Below are positions 1 through 9,365 of a DNA stretch of 64,000 nt, piece after piece. The stretch's first letter is position 1; the number at the start of each line of letters is the position of its first letter. The notes beneath the pieces are model-generated. The model ran no database searches. It was not told the DNA's origin and saw only the letters and a list, made by a program, of their open reading frames with translations. The stretch is from NCBI GenBank assembly GCA_022414725.1, contig CM039464.1, forward strand, positions 60,192,539 through 60,256,538, read 5' to 3'. The translations under genes were made by a program, and so were the position numbers. Source of the DNA: Microglena sp. YARC. Taxonomy: Eukaryota; Chlorophyta; Chlorophyceae; Chlamydomonadales; Chlamydomonadaceae.

Positions 1-1302
1 TACCACTACCACTACCACTACCACTGCCACTACCACTACCACTGCCACTACCACTACCACTACCACTACCACTACCACTACCACCTGCCATCTACCACTG
101 CCACTACCACTGCACCTAAAGGTCGAACACAAGGGTCTCGAATTTCCTAAGTACTCAATCAACTGCCACTACCACTACCACTACCACTGCCACTACCACT
201 ACCACTACCACTACCACTGCCATCGACTACCACTGCCACTACCACTGCACCTAAAGGTCGAACACAAGGGTCTCGAATTTCCTAAGTTCTCAATCGACTA
301 CCACTGCCACTACCACTACCACTGACTACTACCACTACCACTGCCACTACCACTGCCACTGCCACTACCACTACCACTACCATTACCACTGCCATCGACT
401 ACCACTGCCACTACCACTGCACCTAAAGGTCGAACACAAGGGTCTCGAATTTCCTAAGTACTCAATCGACTACCACTGCCACTACCACTGCCATTACCAC
501 CACTGCCTCTACCACTACCACTGCCATCGACTACCACTACCGCTGCTCTCACAGGTCAAACCCAAGGGTCTCGAATTTCCTAAGTACTCAATCGACTACC
601 ACTGCCACTACCACTGCCATTACCACCACTGCCACTACCACTACCACTGCCATCGACTACCACTACCACAGCCCCCACAGGTTGGACCCAAGGGTCTCGA
701 ATTTCCTAAGTACTCCATCAACTAACACTGCCACTTTCCCTGCCATTACCACCACTGCCACTACCACTACCACCGGCATCGACTACCACTACCGCTGCCC
801 CCACAGGTCGGACCCAAGGACCTTGAATTCGCAAAGTACTCCATCGACTACCACTACATACGCAACTACCACTGCCACTTCCACTACCACTACCACCACT
901 GCCACTACCACTTACACTACCATCGACTACCACTGCATACGCAACTACCACTGCCACTACCACTACCACCACTGCCACTACCACTTACACTACCATCGAC
1001 TACCACTGCATACGCAACTACCACTGCCACTATCACTACCACCACTGCCACTACCACTTACACAACCATTGACTACCACTGCATACGCAACTACCACTGC
1101 CACTACCACTACCACCACTGCCACTACCTCTACCACCACTGCCACCACCACTTACACTACCATAAACTACCACTGCATACGCAACTACCACTGCCACTAC
1201 CACTACCACCACTGCCACTACCACTACCACTACTGCCACTACCACTACCACCACTGCCACTACCACTTACACTGCCATCGACTACCACTACATATGCAAC
1301 TA
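1..1302 (+). repeat. TACCAC/TGCCAC hexanucleotide array in HCAR intron
   Basis: The stretch is built from TACCAC, TGCCAC and TACGCAAC words. The words match the exon segment around 1921-1945 (the Asp-Tyr-His-Tyr-Ile-Arg-Asn-Tyr codons), so the array looks like a runaway expansion of that exon piece. Six partial copies of the terminal exon are embedded in it. Open frames on both strands here are low-complexity Thr/His or Val/Gly runs and are not genes. Confidence 0.9.
121..866 (+). pseudogene. Six partial copies of the 5' edge of the HCAR terminal exon
   Basis: Copies begin at about 121, 255, 428, 555, 681 and 806. Each carries the start of the exon at 1885 (GGTnGGACCCAAGGGTCT-like, encoding GPKGLEF) through TACTCCATCGACTACCAC, then dissolves into the TACCAC array. 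The last three keep an upstream ACAG acceptor; the first three have AAAG or CTAAAG. Similarity to the intact exon rises from left to right: the first three read GGTCGAACACAAG, the later ones GGTCGGACCCAAG. None extends past the ATACGCAAC codons, so none can be a full exon. Confidence 0.85.
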
Positions 1303-1334
1303 ACCTTAAACCTTAAACCCTAAACCTTAAACAG
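1303..1334 (+). repeat. Telomere-like CCTTAAA/CCCTAAA tract ending in an acceptor
   Basis: Four units of CCTTAAA or CCCTAAA (plant-type telomere word TTTAGGG on the other strand) run directly into ACAG and the exon copy at 1335. Similar tracts lie at 1396-1421 and 1853-1884. Confidence 0.7.
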
Positions 1335-1400
1335 GTCGGACCCAAGGGTCTTGAATTTGCTTCTGAATACTCCATCCACTACCACTACAAACGCAACTAA
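1335..1400 (+). pseudogene. Partial copy 7 of the HCAR terminal exon 5' edge
   Basis: ACAG acceptor, then the GPKGLEF-coding start of the exon, with a small change near 1361 (TTTGCTTCTGAATAC instead of TTCGCCAAGTAC) that shifts the frame. It ends in TACAAACGCAAC followed by telomere-like words. It is a decayed boundary duplicate. Confidence 0.8.
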
Positions 1401-1421
1401 CCCTAAACCCTTAACCCTAAA
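1396..1421 (+). repeat. Telomere-like CCCTAAA tract
   Basis: CTAACCCTAAACCCTTAACC-type words directly after partial exon copy 7 and before the CATC array. Confidence 0.6.
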
Positions 1422-1726
1422 CTCCATCCATCCATCCATCCACCCACCCACCCACACATCCATCCATCCACACACACACACACACACATCCATCCATCCA
1501 TCCATCCATCCATCCATCCATCCATCCATCCATCCATCCATCCATCCATCCATCCATCCATCCACCCACCCACCCACACATCCATCCATGCATCCATCCA
1601 CCCACCCACCCACCCACCCACCCACCCATCCATCCATCCGTCCACCCATCCATCCACCCATGCATCCACCCACCCATCCATCCACCCACCCACCCACCCA
1701 CCCATCCATCCACCCATCCATCCACA
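1422..1726 (+). repeat. CATC/CACC tetranucleotide array
   Basis: About 300 bp of CATC and CACC units with a short CA dinucleotide tract near 1471-1488. The array begins in ACTCCATC, a word of the terminal exon (Tyr-Ser-Ile codons), so it may also have grown from an exon piece. The long His/Pro/Ser and Gly/Trp/Met reading frames are repeat artefacts. Confidence 0.9.
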
Positions 1727-1851
1727 GGTTTACCAAGGGTCTTGAATTCAATCACACATCCAATCACACATTTATGGTGCTGCCTCCACAGGTTGGACCC
1801 AAGGGCCTTGAATTCGCTAAGGACTCCATCGACTACCACTACAAACGCAAC
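1727..1851 (+). pseudogene. Partial copies 8 and 9 of the HCAR terminal exon 5' edge
   Basis: Copy 8 (about 1727-1752) is short and starts CAGGTTTACCAAGGG. Copy 9 (1791-1851) has a good CCACAG acceptor and GGTTGGACCCAAGGGCC, and runs to TACAAACGCAAC. Both precede the intact exon at 1885. Confidence 0.8.
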
Positions 1852-1884
1852 TTACCCTAAACCATAACCCTAAACCCTAAACAG

Positions 1885-2109
1885 GTTGGACCCAAGGGTC
1901 TTGAATTCGCCAAGTACTCCATCGACTACCACTACATACGCAACTACTTGTATGTGATGCGCAACATGGGGGAGACAAAGGGCGACCGCCATATCCCTGA
2001 GTACGCCAAGCGTATCGTGGCCTCATACGACAAGCAGTCCAAGGGAGCTGTTCAGGGGAGACTGGCCTTGCCTAAGCCTCCAGGCCCCTCCATTGCTCTG
2101 AAGCCATAG
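1885..2109 (+). CDS. HCAR: Terminal exon of a 7-hydroxymethyl chlorophyll a reductase-like gene
   Basis: HCAR is a chloroplast Fe-S/flavin enzyme that turns 7-hydroxymethyl chlorophyll a into chlorophyll a using reduced ferredoxin, the last step of chlorophyll b to a conversion. The exon follows a CCCTAAACAG acceptor in phase 0, encodes 74 residues and ends in TAG at 2107-2109. It starts [20 protein letters not shown] and continues with YVMRNMGE and HIPEYAKRIV, which match the C-terminus of plant HCAR as I remember it ([27 protein letters not shown]). The last 25 residues (KGAVQGRL, PKPPGPS) are not familiar. The rest of the gene lies left of the window. The family call rests on this C-terminal segment only; a related FrhB-type flavoprotein is the alternative. 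Confidence 0.72.
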   Translation, partial: VGPKGLEFAKYSIDYHYIRNYLYVMRNMGETKGDRHIPEYAKRIVASYDKQSKGAVQGRLALPKPPGPSIALKP

Positions 2110-2205
2110 AGCAAGGTAGCACAAGTATTGGCAGACGGATTTCCAGGGGCAACTTTGCTAATTTGGGGGGTCTACGGCTAACTGTATGGCTGACTGTATG
2201 GCTGA

Positions 2206-2285
2206 GCCTAAGCCCTGTTGGCCCCCATCCAGGCCCATTCATTGCTCTGAAGCCATTAAGTAAGGTAGCACAAGTATTGGCGGTG
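2206..2285 (+). pseudogene. Partial copy of the HCAR exon 3' end and 3' flank
   Basis: Resembles 2073-2135: GCCTAAGCC, then CCAGGCCC.TTCATTGCTCTGAAGCCAT, and then the 3' flank AAGTAAGGTAGCACAAGTATTGGC. The stop codon word is changed to TAA in ATTAAG. It lies downstream of the intact exon. Confidence 0.75.
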
Positions 2286-2309
2286 AGGCAGTCGTACATT
2301 CAGGGCCAA

Positions 2310-2455
2310 AAGAGCACCCGCCATATCCCTGAGCATGCCAAGCGTATTGTGGCCTCATACGACAAGCTGTCCAAGGGAGCTGTGAAGGGGAGACTGGCCT
2401 TGCCCAAGCCCCCAGGCCCCTCCATTTCTCTGAAGCCATAGAGCAAGGTGGCACA
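2310..2455 (+). pseudogene. Second copy of the 3' half of the HCAR terminal exon
   Basis: About 132 bp nearly identical to 2000-2130. It keeps the frame from RHIPEHAKRIVASYDK to a TAG stop at 2439-2441. Differences from the first copy include several silent third-position changes and Tyr-His, Gln-Leu, Gln-Lys and Ala-Ser replacements. No clear acceptor precedes it, so it is either a decayed duplicate or an alternative 3' end. Confidence 0.7.
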
Positions 2456-2745
2456 AGATTTGGTTGGCAATGTGGGTTTGAATTTGAATTTGGATTTGAA
2501 TTTGAATTGGTGCATGGTCCATGGCTGCTCACCGCCTACCAATCATAAGTCCCCTGTGTGATACCCACGGGAATCAGGGAGCACCCACGGGAATCAGGGA
2601 GCACAGTAAGCGGATTAGGCAGTTTAAAGACTTGTCCATGTGACGGAAAAGCACTGATGAACTGACCCCCAAAATATCGTTTTACTGACGGGGGCCCTGA
2701 GTTCGTACTACCGTGATACATAGTTTTGAAGCCATGTGAATGTGT
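2456..2745. other. No gene seen
   Basis: Contains a short TTGAATTTGAATTTGGATT hexamer repeat at 2471-2508 and a 22-bp direct duplication (ACCCACGGGAATCAGGGAGCA) at 2560-2603. No coding region or RNA gene was recognised. Confidence 0.5.
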
Positions 2746-2935
2746 GATCATGTATGCATGTATGTACGTATGTATGCATGTATGTATGTATGTATGTATG
2801 TATGTATGTATGTATGTATGTATGTATGTATTTATGTATGTTACAGTCCATGGGTAGGCCAAATAGGCTAAAGGCCTGCCAACGACCATGTATGTATGTT
2901 ACAGTCCAGGGGTAGGCCAAATAGGCTAAAGGGAC
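2746..2935. repeat. TGTA tetranucleotide array and short direct repeat
   Basis: TGTA/TGCA units fill 2746-2847. They are followed by two copies (2848-2882 and 2897-2935) of a 35-bp unit containing GTTACAGTCC and GGTAGGCCAAATAGGCTAAA, separated by more TGTA units. Confidence 0.85.
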
Positions 2936-3207
2936 TTGCCCAACCGTAGGGGCTTAAAAAGGAAGGGCTTAATAGTGATAATTTAATTATATAATATGTT
3001 GATTAAGACCATGTAACAAATGCAGTGATTTCTATACCTCTATCTACATTATGTTGATTAAGAGAGGATGGATGGGATGGAGGACTCCCACACCACACCA
3101 CACCACCAGGGTACTCCAGGGAACTTCAGGAGGACCCCAGCTCTGCTGCCTGAGACGCAAGCAATAGTATAGTCTGTGTCCTGCAATGCAACGGACCCTT
3201 ATGTCTG

Positions 3208-3337
3208 GTCAACGGACCCTCACCACGTTGCGTCCTCCGACGCAACAGACCCTTCGACGTTGCATCTGCCTGAAGAATCTGATACGGAGGACGCAGAATC
3301 CTGAACAGCCCTGGTCATGATGACAGTGTCATCCTGA
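3208..3337. repeat. Direct repeat, left copy, flanking a MITE
   Basis: About 125 bp (GGTCAACGG, CACCACGTTGCGTCC, CTTCGACGTT, GAATCTGATACGGAGGA, CAGCCCTGGTCATGAT, CAGTGTCATCC), repeated at 3518-3645 with about 10 differences. The copies bracket the CAGGGTAC-family element at 3338-3513. Confidence 0.85.
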
Positions 3338-3513
3338 CGCTTTTGAGCTTTTGAGCGCTGACTTTCTGACCCCCTCTGCGCTTTCAGCGCAGTTTTTTGC
3401 AACCCCTTGTGGGCGCTGCAGGCAATTTTTGTGCTTTTTGCACTACAAAGCGCAGATTTTTTGTTTCCAAGTGTGCTAAAGCGCTGGCCAATTTGGCCAT
3501 TTGAAGTACCCTG
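3338..3513 (-). mobile_element. hAT-like MITE, CAGGGTAC family, truncated copy
   Basis: Matches the reverse complement of the complete copy at 61202-61397 along most of its length (GCTTTTGAGCTTTTGAGCGC, GACCCCCTCTGCGCT, TTTTTTGCAACCCCTT, GTACCCTG end). The AGTACCCTG end is kept at 3505-3513; about 15 bp at the other end are lost, and no target duplication is seen. Confidence 0.7.
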
Positions 3514-3517
3514 GCCT

Positions 3518-3645
3518 GGTCAACGAAACCTCACCACGTTGCGTCCCCTGACGCAACAGACCCTTCGACGTTTCATCTGAAGAATCTGATACGGAGGAAG
3601 CAGAATCCTGAACAGCCCTGGTCATGATTGCAGTGTCATCCCCCT
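3518..3645. repeat. Direct repeat, right copy
   Basis: Partner of 3208-3337. It has a 3-bp deletion (TCTGAAGAATC for TCTGCCTGAAGAATC) and several substitutions. Confidence 0.85.
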
Positions 3646-3769
3646 AATGAGCGAAGATACATGTCTCATAACTAGGGACCGGCAGACAATATCCTCCCCC
3701 CACCCCCCCTCCCCCCCGAAATGAACTAGAGACTCGCATGGGAATGCGCTATGAGCACCTCAGTACATT

Positions 3770-4280
3770 TTATAGAGGATTCGTTACATAAACTCAGCAA
3801 ATCACTGCCGAGACAAGACAGCAGCACAGCCTGCCAACCATCAAATTTTGTAACAGGAAGGAAGTTCGTAAATGAGAGAGAGAGGATATTGTTACATACT
3901 CAGCAAAAATCAATGCTGAGACTGAGCAGCGCCGGGGCAGCTGGACAGTTTTGTAACAGTGAGGGTTTGGGCAACATACCCCTCAGTACCTGGTCCAGGA
4001 GGTAACCTCCAAAAAGCGTACGAAAGAGCAAAATAAAAGGCTTGAACACAAGCAAAGCGAACGACCAAGGCATAGTGAAACTAGCGAATTAAATGTACAT
4101 TGTAGAAGGGCTGAGAGTTGCAGAGGCGAGTACATTGTTTTCTGTGAGGATATTGTTACATACTCAGCAAAAATCAATGCCGAGACTGAACAGCGCCAGG
4201 GCAGCTGGACAGTTTTATAACAGTGAGGGTTTGGGCAACATACCCCTCAGAACCTGGTCCAGGGGATAACCTAAAAAAAA
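3770..4280. repeat. Direct repeats of an uncharacterised repeat family
   Basis: A unit of about 130 bp (GATATTGTTACATACTCAGC, GAGACTGA, AGCTGGACAGTTTT, CAGTGAGGGTTTGGGCAACA, CCTCAG.ACCTGGTCCAGG) occurs at 3885-4015 and 4148-4272. A diverged piece lies at 3774-3860. A related segment (GCCAGCCATCAAATTAT...GGATTCGTTACAT) occurs at 10591-10672. No coding potential was seen. An A-rich run lies at 4273-4290. Confidence 0.75.
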
Positions 4281-4371
4281 AAAAAACCAAAAAGAAGTTT
4301 GGATGATCGTGATTCATAGATGCTGTGGATCGCAATATTGCCACGTAGGAGATCTTCTTGCTTGATAGCGA

Positions 4372-4463
4372 GCCACCATGCCCGAGAGGTCTAAGGGGTG
4401 CGACTCAAGATCATGATAGTTCGCATAGCGCAAGCTGCGTGGGTTCGAACCCCACTGGTGGCA
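4372..4463 (+). tRNA. tRNA-Leu(CAA) with a short intron
   Basis: Acceptor arm GCCACCA (4372-4378) pairs fully with TGGTGGC (4456-4462), and A is the discriminator. The D arm has the Leu-type CCGAGAGGTCTAAGGG. The anticodon stem TGCGA (4399-4403) pairs with TCGCA (4421-4425) only if about 10 nt (about 4410-4419) after the anticodon CAA (4406-4408) are removed, which puts an intron at the usual site after position 37. The long variable arm AGC-GCAA-GCT marks a class II tRNA. The T arm is GTGGG-TTCGAAC-CCCAC. It would read UUG codons. A run of five T follows. It could also be a pseudogene or the head of a tRNA-derived repeat. Confidence 0.85.
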
Positions 4464-4470
4464 CCTTTTT
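4464..4470 (+). terminator. RNA polymerase III terminator of tRNA-Leu
   Basis: CCTTTTT starts directly after the discriminator base, so transcription would stop within a few nucleotides of the mature 3' end. Confidence 0.75.
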
Positions 4471-4499
4471 AACGAACAATGGTGAAAACATTCGCGAGT

Positions 4500-4612
4500 T
4501 CGTAATAATCAAGTGTGACTCAAATCCTGTGCTCTTGATGCTCTGATCAGCTCTGGTATTAAATCAACCGAGGGGTGGGCAGAAGGAGAAAAAATGTAGG
4601 GAGCGGCAATAT
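4500..4612. repeat. Repeat shared with the inverted-arm element
   Basis: TAATAATCAAGTGTG, GTGCTCTTGATGCTCTGATC, AGCTCTGGTATTAAA, CAACCGAGGGGTGGGC, AGAAGGAG, ATGTAGGGAGCGGC are repeated at 36900-37028 with about 15% change. It begins about 35 bp after the tRNA-Leu. Confidence 0.75.
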
Positions 4613-4741
4613 GATATCCTACTTATATGTATCGGGTTTGATAGTCTCTGATTAGCAGCTGAAGATTTATAAGTCAGCTTAGTTTAGCTAATGTTTTCAT
4701 AGAATGTAATAAGTCACTAAGACTAAGAAGCCTTAAAAAAG
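4613..4741. other. No gene seen
   Basis: Short A+T-rich unique sequence between the repeat and the duplicated border of the A+T block. No feature was recognised. Confidence 0.5.
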
Positions 4742-4796
4742 GAAAATTAGAAAACGCTGAATTCGAGGATTCGAGTAAGAGAGCATGTCCATATCC

Positions 4797-4829
<33 letters not shown>

Positions 4830-5976
4830 TAAATATATATATTATTATATTATTAGATTATTATAATATTATTATATTATTAGATTATTATTATATTATA
4901 TATTATATATATATATAATATATAATATTATTATATAAGATTATATATTATATATTATTATATATTATATATAATATTATTATTATAATATATTATATAT
5001 TATTATAATATTATGATGATTATTATAATATATTATATATTATTATATATTATTAATAATATATAATATATTAATAAATAATATATAATATATAATATAT
5101 AATATATAATATTAATATATAATATATATTATATATAATATTAATGTTATAATATAAATATTATATATATTATATTATATTATATTATAAATATTATATA
5201 TTATATATATATTATTAAATTAATTAATTATATATAATATATTATATTAATATATAATATATAATATATTATTAAATTAATTATATAATATATAATATAT
5301 TATAATATAATAATATATAATATATAATATATAATATATAATATATAATATATAATATATAATATATAATATATAATATATAATATATAATATATAATAT
5401 ATAATATATAATATATAATATATAATATATAATATATAATATATAATATATAATATATCTTATATCTTATATTATAATATATAATATATAATATATAATA
5501 TATTATTAAATTAATTATATATATATAATATATAATATTAATATATAATATAATATATAATATATTAATATAATATATTATTATAATATTATTATAATAT
5601 TATTATATATTATTAATAATCATATAATAATCATATAATAATTATTAATTATTATTATATATTATATTATTATATATTATTATATATTATTATATATTAT
5701 TATATATTATTATATATTATTATATATATTATATATTATTATATATATTATTATATATATTATATATTATTATATATTATTATAATATTATGATGATTAT
5801 TATAATATATTATATATTATGATATAAGATTATTATTATATTATTATATATTATATATATATATTATTATTAGATTATTATTAGATTATTAGATTATTAT
5901 TATATTATTATATTATTATATTATTAGAAAACGCTGAATTCGAGGATTCGAGTAAGAGAGCATGTCCATATCCTAT
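4742..5976. repeat. A+T-only block with duplicated borders
   Basis: About 1.13 kb (4798-5924) made almost only of TA, TAA, TTA and TATATTA words. It is bordered by two copies of about 50 bp (ATTAGAAAACGCTGAATTCG, AGGATTCGAGTAAGAGAGCA, TGTCCATATCCTATAT) at 4746-4800 and 5926-5980. The short G/C-containing word AATATTATGATGATTATTA occurs twice inside (about 5009 and 5786), so the block itself was partly duplicated. Confidence 0.9.
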
Positions 5977-5983
5977 ATATATA

Positions 5984-6057
<74 letters not shown>

Positions 6058-6060
6058 ATC
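5977..6060. repeat. TA dinucleotide array
   Basis: About 75 bp of alternating T and A after the second border copy. Confidence 0.95.
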
Positions 6061-7121
6061 ATGGCGGTCGCGATCGCGGCGGTCGTAATCGTGGTCGTGG
6101 TGTCATCGCGTACCCACGTGCCATGGGCGTGCGAAGTGTAACCGACTGCCAACCGACTTTCTGTACACTCAACTCGCAACACCCCGCCCAGCGAAATTTT
6201 CAAACGCCGAAACTGCAGATGCGCAAAGCTAAGCGCGCGCGGCCGCGCGCTCATTTCATCCCCACTATGACTGCAAGCAATTTAGATCCAGAAGATCCTC
6301 TCCTGGGAGGTCATCTGCTGACCCTCGCTTTGCATGGCGCTCAGAATAATCGTTTCAGTTCATTGCTACTTCACGAATCATGCGACAATGATGCATGCCA
6401 ACGGTCCTAATGGACAGGAGGGCCCGCAACACCGCCAGCCAGCGCTCAAAGCGAGCTTGCATGAGCAAGGAAGAACTGGACAGAGCCGGGCAGAGCCAAC
6501 AAGAATCGACGTGTGGCCCACGCTGCCCTACCCGAGGAGTTCCGCCAGGCTCATAATCAAGCCGGACGTGAACAACGCGATCCCATGCCTCAGGATGAAC
6601 GCGAGGCTGCTCTTAACCAAGCCAGGCGTGAAGACTTTGCTTTCCAACCTCAGGAGTTACGCCATACTCATAATTAAGCCAGACCTTCAGATCGTCATGC
6701 TTTTCTTCTCTGCCCGCGAGCGTTGCCACCGTTCATCTCACGCATGCGCACCTTCGCCATGCCATCGCATCGCCTTCGTCATGGTTGGCTGGTTGTTGCG
6801 ATTAATTCGACTTTGTTCAGATCGCCACGGCCATTCCGCCCCTCTGCACACTCTCGCACTTGCACCTCTCATCCCATATCTGAAAGCTCTTTTCCTTGTA
6901 TCGAATATCGTGAAATATGATTTGTGCTGTTCCAAGAGTTGACCAAGTATCAACTGGGGCACTGCACGAGAAGATGAAACTGCAAGTTTGTAGCTTTGGA
7001 ATTGCACTGGTCCGGTGTTCTCGGGTGATCGGGATCTGAGCGTTCCCAAGTTGATGGTCTGCAATTTCCCCTCTTTCTGCAAGATAAAATCCCACAGCCG
7101 GAGTGAAGGGTATAGGTAGGT
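6061..7121. other. Unique GC-rich stretch, possible decayed coding sequence
   Basis: No gene recognised. In one + frame around 6480-6680 there is a relic-like run rich in Gln, Arg and Glu (EEFRQAHN, DEREAALNQARREDFAF), broken by stops. The style recalls Arg/Gln-rich N-terminal parts of some transposon helicase proteins, but that is only a suggestion. The segment at 6061-6130 (CATGGCGGTCGCGATC, GGTGTCATCGCGTA.CC) resembles 51150-51205, so it may start a dispersed repeat. Confidence 0.3.
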
Positions 7122-7445
7122 AGGAGGAGAGTGTGTGTGCGTGTTGGTGGTTGGGGGAAGGGAGGCTTTTGGGGGCGAATGTGAGAGAAAGAGAGTGTTT
7201 GTGGATTGGGTAAGAAGAGACCAGGGGAAATAGAGGATAATGTGGGTCTGTTTGTGTGTGTGTGTGAGAGGAGGAGGGGCGGGGGGGGGGGGGGGGGGGA
7301 TGGAATACGTGTATGACAGGGGGGGAGGCAACAGCTGAAGCAGAAGGGGAAAAAAGTAGAGGTAAGAGGTGTGCGTCTGAGAGTGCGGGGGGAGAGGGAG
7401 TGTTGGTGTGGCCACCGGCCACACGGGCTACTGTACTAGTATATA
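7122..7445. repeat. GT-rich tract with a poly-G run and a dispersed palindromic end
   Basis: GTGTGTG words, then an uninterrupted G run at about 7279-7300, then a purine-rich stretch. 7403-7445 carries GTGTGGCCACCGGCCACACG and GGCTACTGTACTAGTATATA, the same end sequence found at 52646-52690 and, inverted, at 52835-52872. The LINE at 7446 is inserted in its TA tail. Confidence 0.7.
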
Positions 7446-7724
7446 TTACATTACATTACATTACATTACATGTTAAAGTCTACTTGACACCGCGAGGGTG
7501 TATGAGACTCTGTGCTTTAAACAAAAAGAAAAAGCACCCACAAAGCAAAAAACTCCATTACATCAGGGGTGTGTCGAGGACAAACAAACCAAACTCCCAA
7601 CCACCGTTTTGGTGGCGTAGGTATTAAACCCCTTAGAGCCGGACCCAGATCTCAACCACTTACAGTGGCGGAGGTAAGAAGCTAACAACTGAGAAGTCAC
7701 AAGAAGAAAAAAAGGGATGATAAA

Positions 7725-9365
7725 TTACGGTGCCACTAAGCAGTCCAGGGCTTCCTGTCTTGCTCTTCTACAAGTAGAAAGATAGTCGGCTAGGTTGCTC
7801 CAAAAAGACTTAGTGCCATTTCCATTCATAAAGGTTCTGAATGTGGAATCGCAGAATTCCACATTCCATACGGTTAAGTCGGTATCCTCCTGGACATGCC
7901 TATAAATATCTGTAAACAGCTTCTGGTAGCGGAGGCGAATATCATTATAAAAAGGGCACTCAAATATATGCATTTCATCCTCAGGTTTTTGGAACCCACA
8001 CATTTGACAGTGTCTCATTGAGCGAGGGATGTGTGCTCTATCCACCACCCTCATTCTTTCTATGTTCAGCCAATGGGAACCCATTCTAAACTGTGCTATG
8101 GAACGAATCTGATCCTGCTTATGTAAGGCGGATGTAAAGGGAATCAAGCCATTCTCATCATTACTGTTGGCTGCGAACCATTTTTGGTATCGGAGGCGTT
8201 TAAAGCCAACCCTTCTCTCATCAGGGATGTCTCTAACTGCATTGGTGTCACTTGGGTACTTAAACCTCCATGACTCAAAAACTTCAGACATAATACCTTC
8301 GACATCGACAGCCTCCAAAATGTTGATGTTTTTACTGGATCCTAGCTTGTGGAGAGCACAACGCAAGTCATGAACCCAGCCAGTGTTGGAGTCAAAAGAT
8401 TCCTCAAGAGCCATTCTAATGAGATCCTCAGGTTCTTTATGAATGGTCTTGTTCCAGAAGCGCAAAGCTTGTTTAAGCCAAGCAAAAAACAACGGGGTTC
8501 TACCCAGCTCTTCCATGATAATATTAGATGTAGTAGATTGGCAAACACCCAACATTTGTTTAAGTATACCTCTATGCCATTTCTCACAAGCATGGTCATT
8601 TGAGATAAGCGTGTTGTTCAGAATAGAAGGAGCCCACACCTCACAGCCAAAATTCAGGATAGGTTGTACAAGAGAATCAAACAGGTGGGTGAGAATATCA
8701 ATATTGTATATCTCCATAGTATGGCATCGCCTACGGAGCATGTGGTGTGCCTTTTGGGCCTTAGTGAGCATCCTAGAAAAAGCAGCTTTTGCACGATTGC
8801 TTGAGTCACCATCCACAAAGAGGGATCCCAAGTAGATAAAAGATAACTTTGTAGAAAGTTGTGCTCCATCATAGACAAATTTGTAATCAGGATCCATGCG
8901 GGCCTCATCACAGAATTGCTTGTTGAAAACGACAATCTCAGTTTTCTTTATATTCACAGCCATCTTAGTAGCCTCGCAGAAATCTCTCAGGCAGTCAAGC
9001 ATCGCTTGCATATCTGCCGGGGATTCTGCCATTATAGCTAGGTCATCAGCATAAAGTAACAGTTGCAGAATCTTTCCCCTAAGCTCAGCCCCTACATTTG
9101 GGAGCTTGGATTGGAGGAACGATTCAATTCTATCAATGAACAGACCGAATAGGAGTGGGGATAGGGGGTCTCCTTGTTTAACTCCTACAAGGGATGGAAA
9201 GGAGGATCCAATGTCCCCATGTAGGCGAACTTGGAAAACAACATGATAATACATGGACTTCAGAATACTGAGATAGGGGTCCTTGACTCCTAGCCTTGCT
9301 AAGCAATCCCATAGCAAGTCTCTGTTGACCCAATCATAAGCCTTCTTGAAATCAACAAAAGCCAC
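7725..9365 (-). pseudogene. LINE A ORF2, C-terminal part (RT palm, zinc knuckle)
   Basis: This frame continues the reverse transcriptase: AFVDFKKAYDWVNRDLLWD (first catalytic Asp), GVKQGDPLSPLLFGLFID, LLLYADDLAIMAES (catalytic YADD) and LGSLFVDGDSS. The C-terminal domain has HCQMCGFQKPEDEMHIFECP, a CCHC-type Cys/His knuckle typical of L1/R1-like LINEs. It ends LDCLVAP then stop at 7725-7727. The frame is otherwise intact, so LINE A lost function by 5' truncation and one frameshift only. Confidence 0.9.

Noticed and set aside
682..1323. 213-codon Thr/His-rich open frame
   Set aside because: Translation of the TACCAC array; no start context, no homologous domain, and the other strand is equally open.
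6738..7424. 228- and 201-codon minus-strand frames rich in Pro and Ser
   Set aside because: They arise from GT-rich and purine-rich low-complexity sequence at 7122-7420; no domain or splice support was seen.
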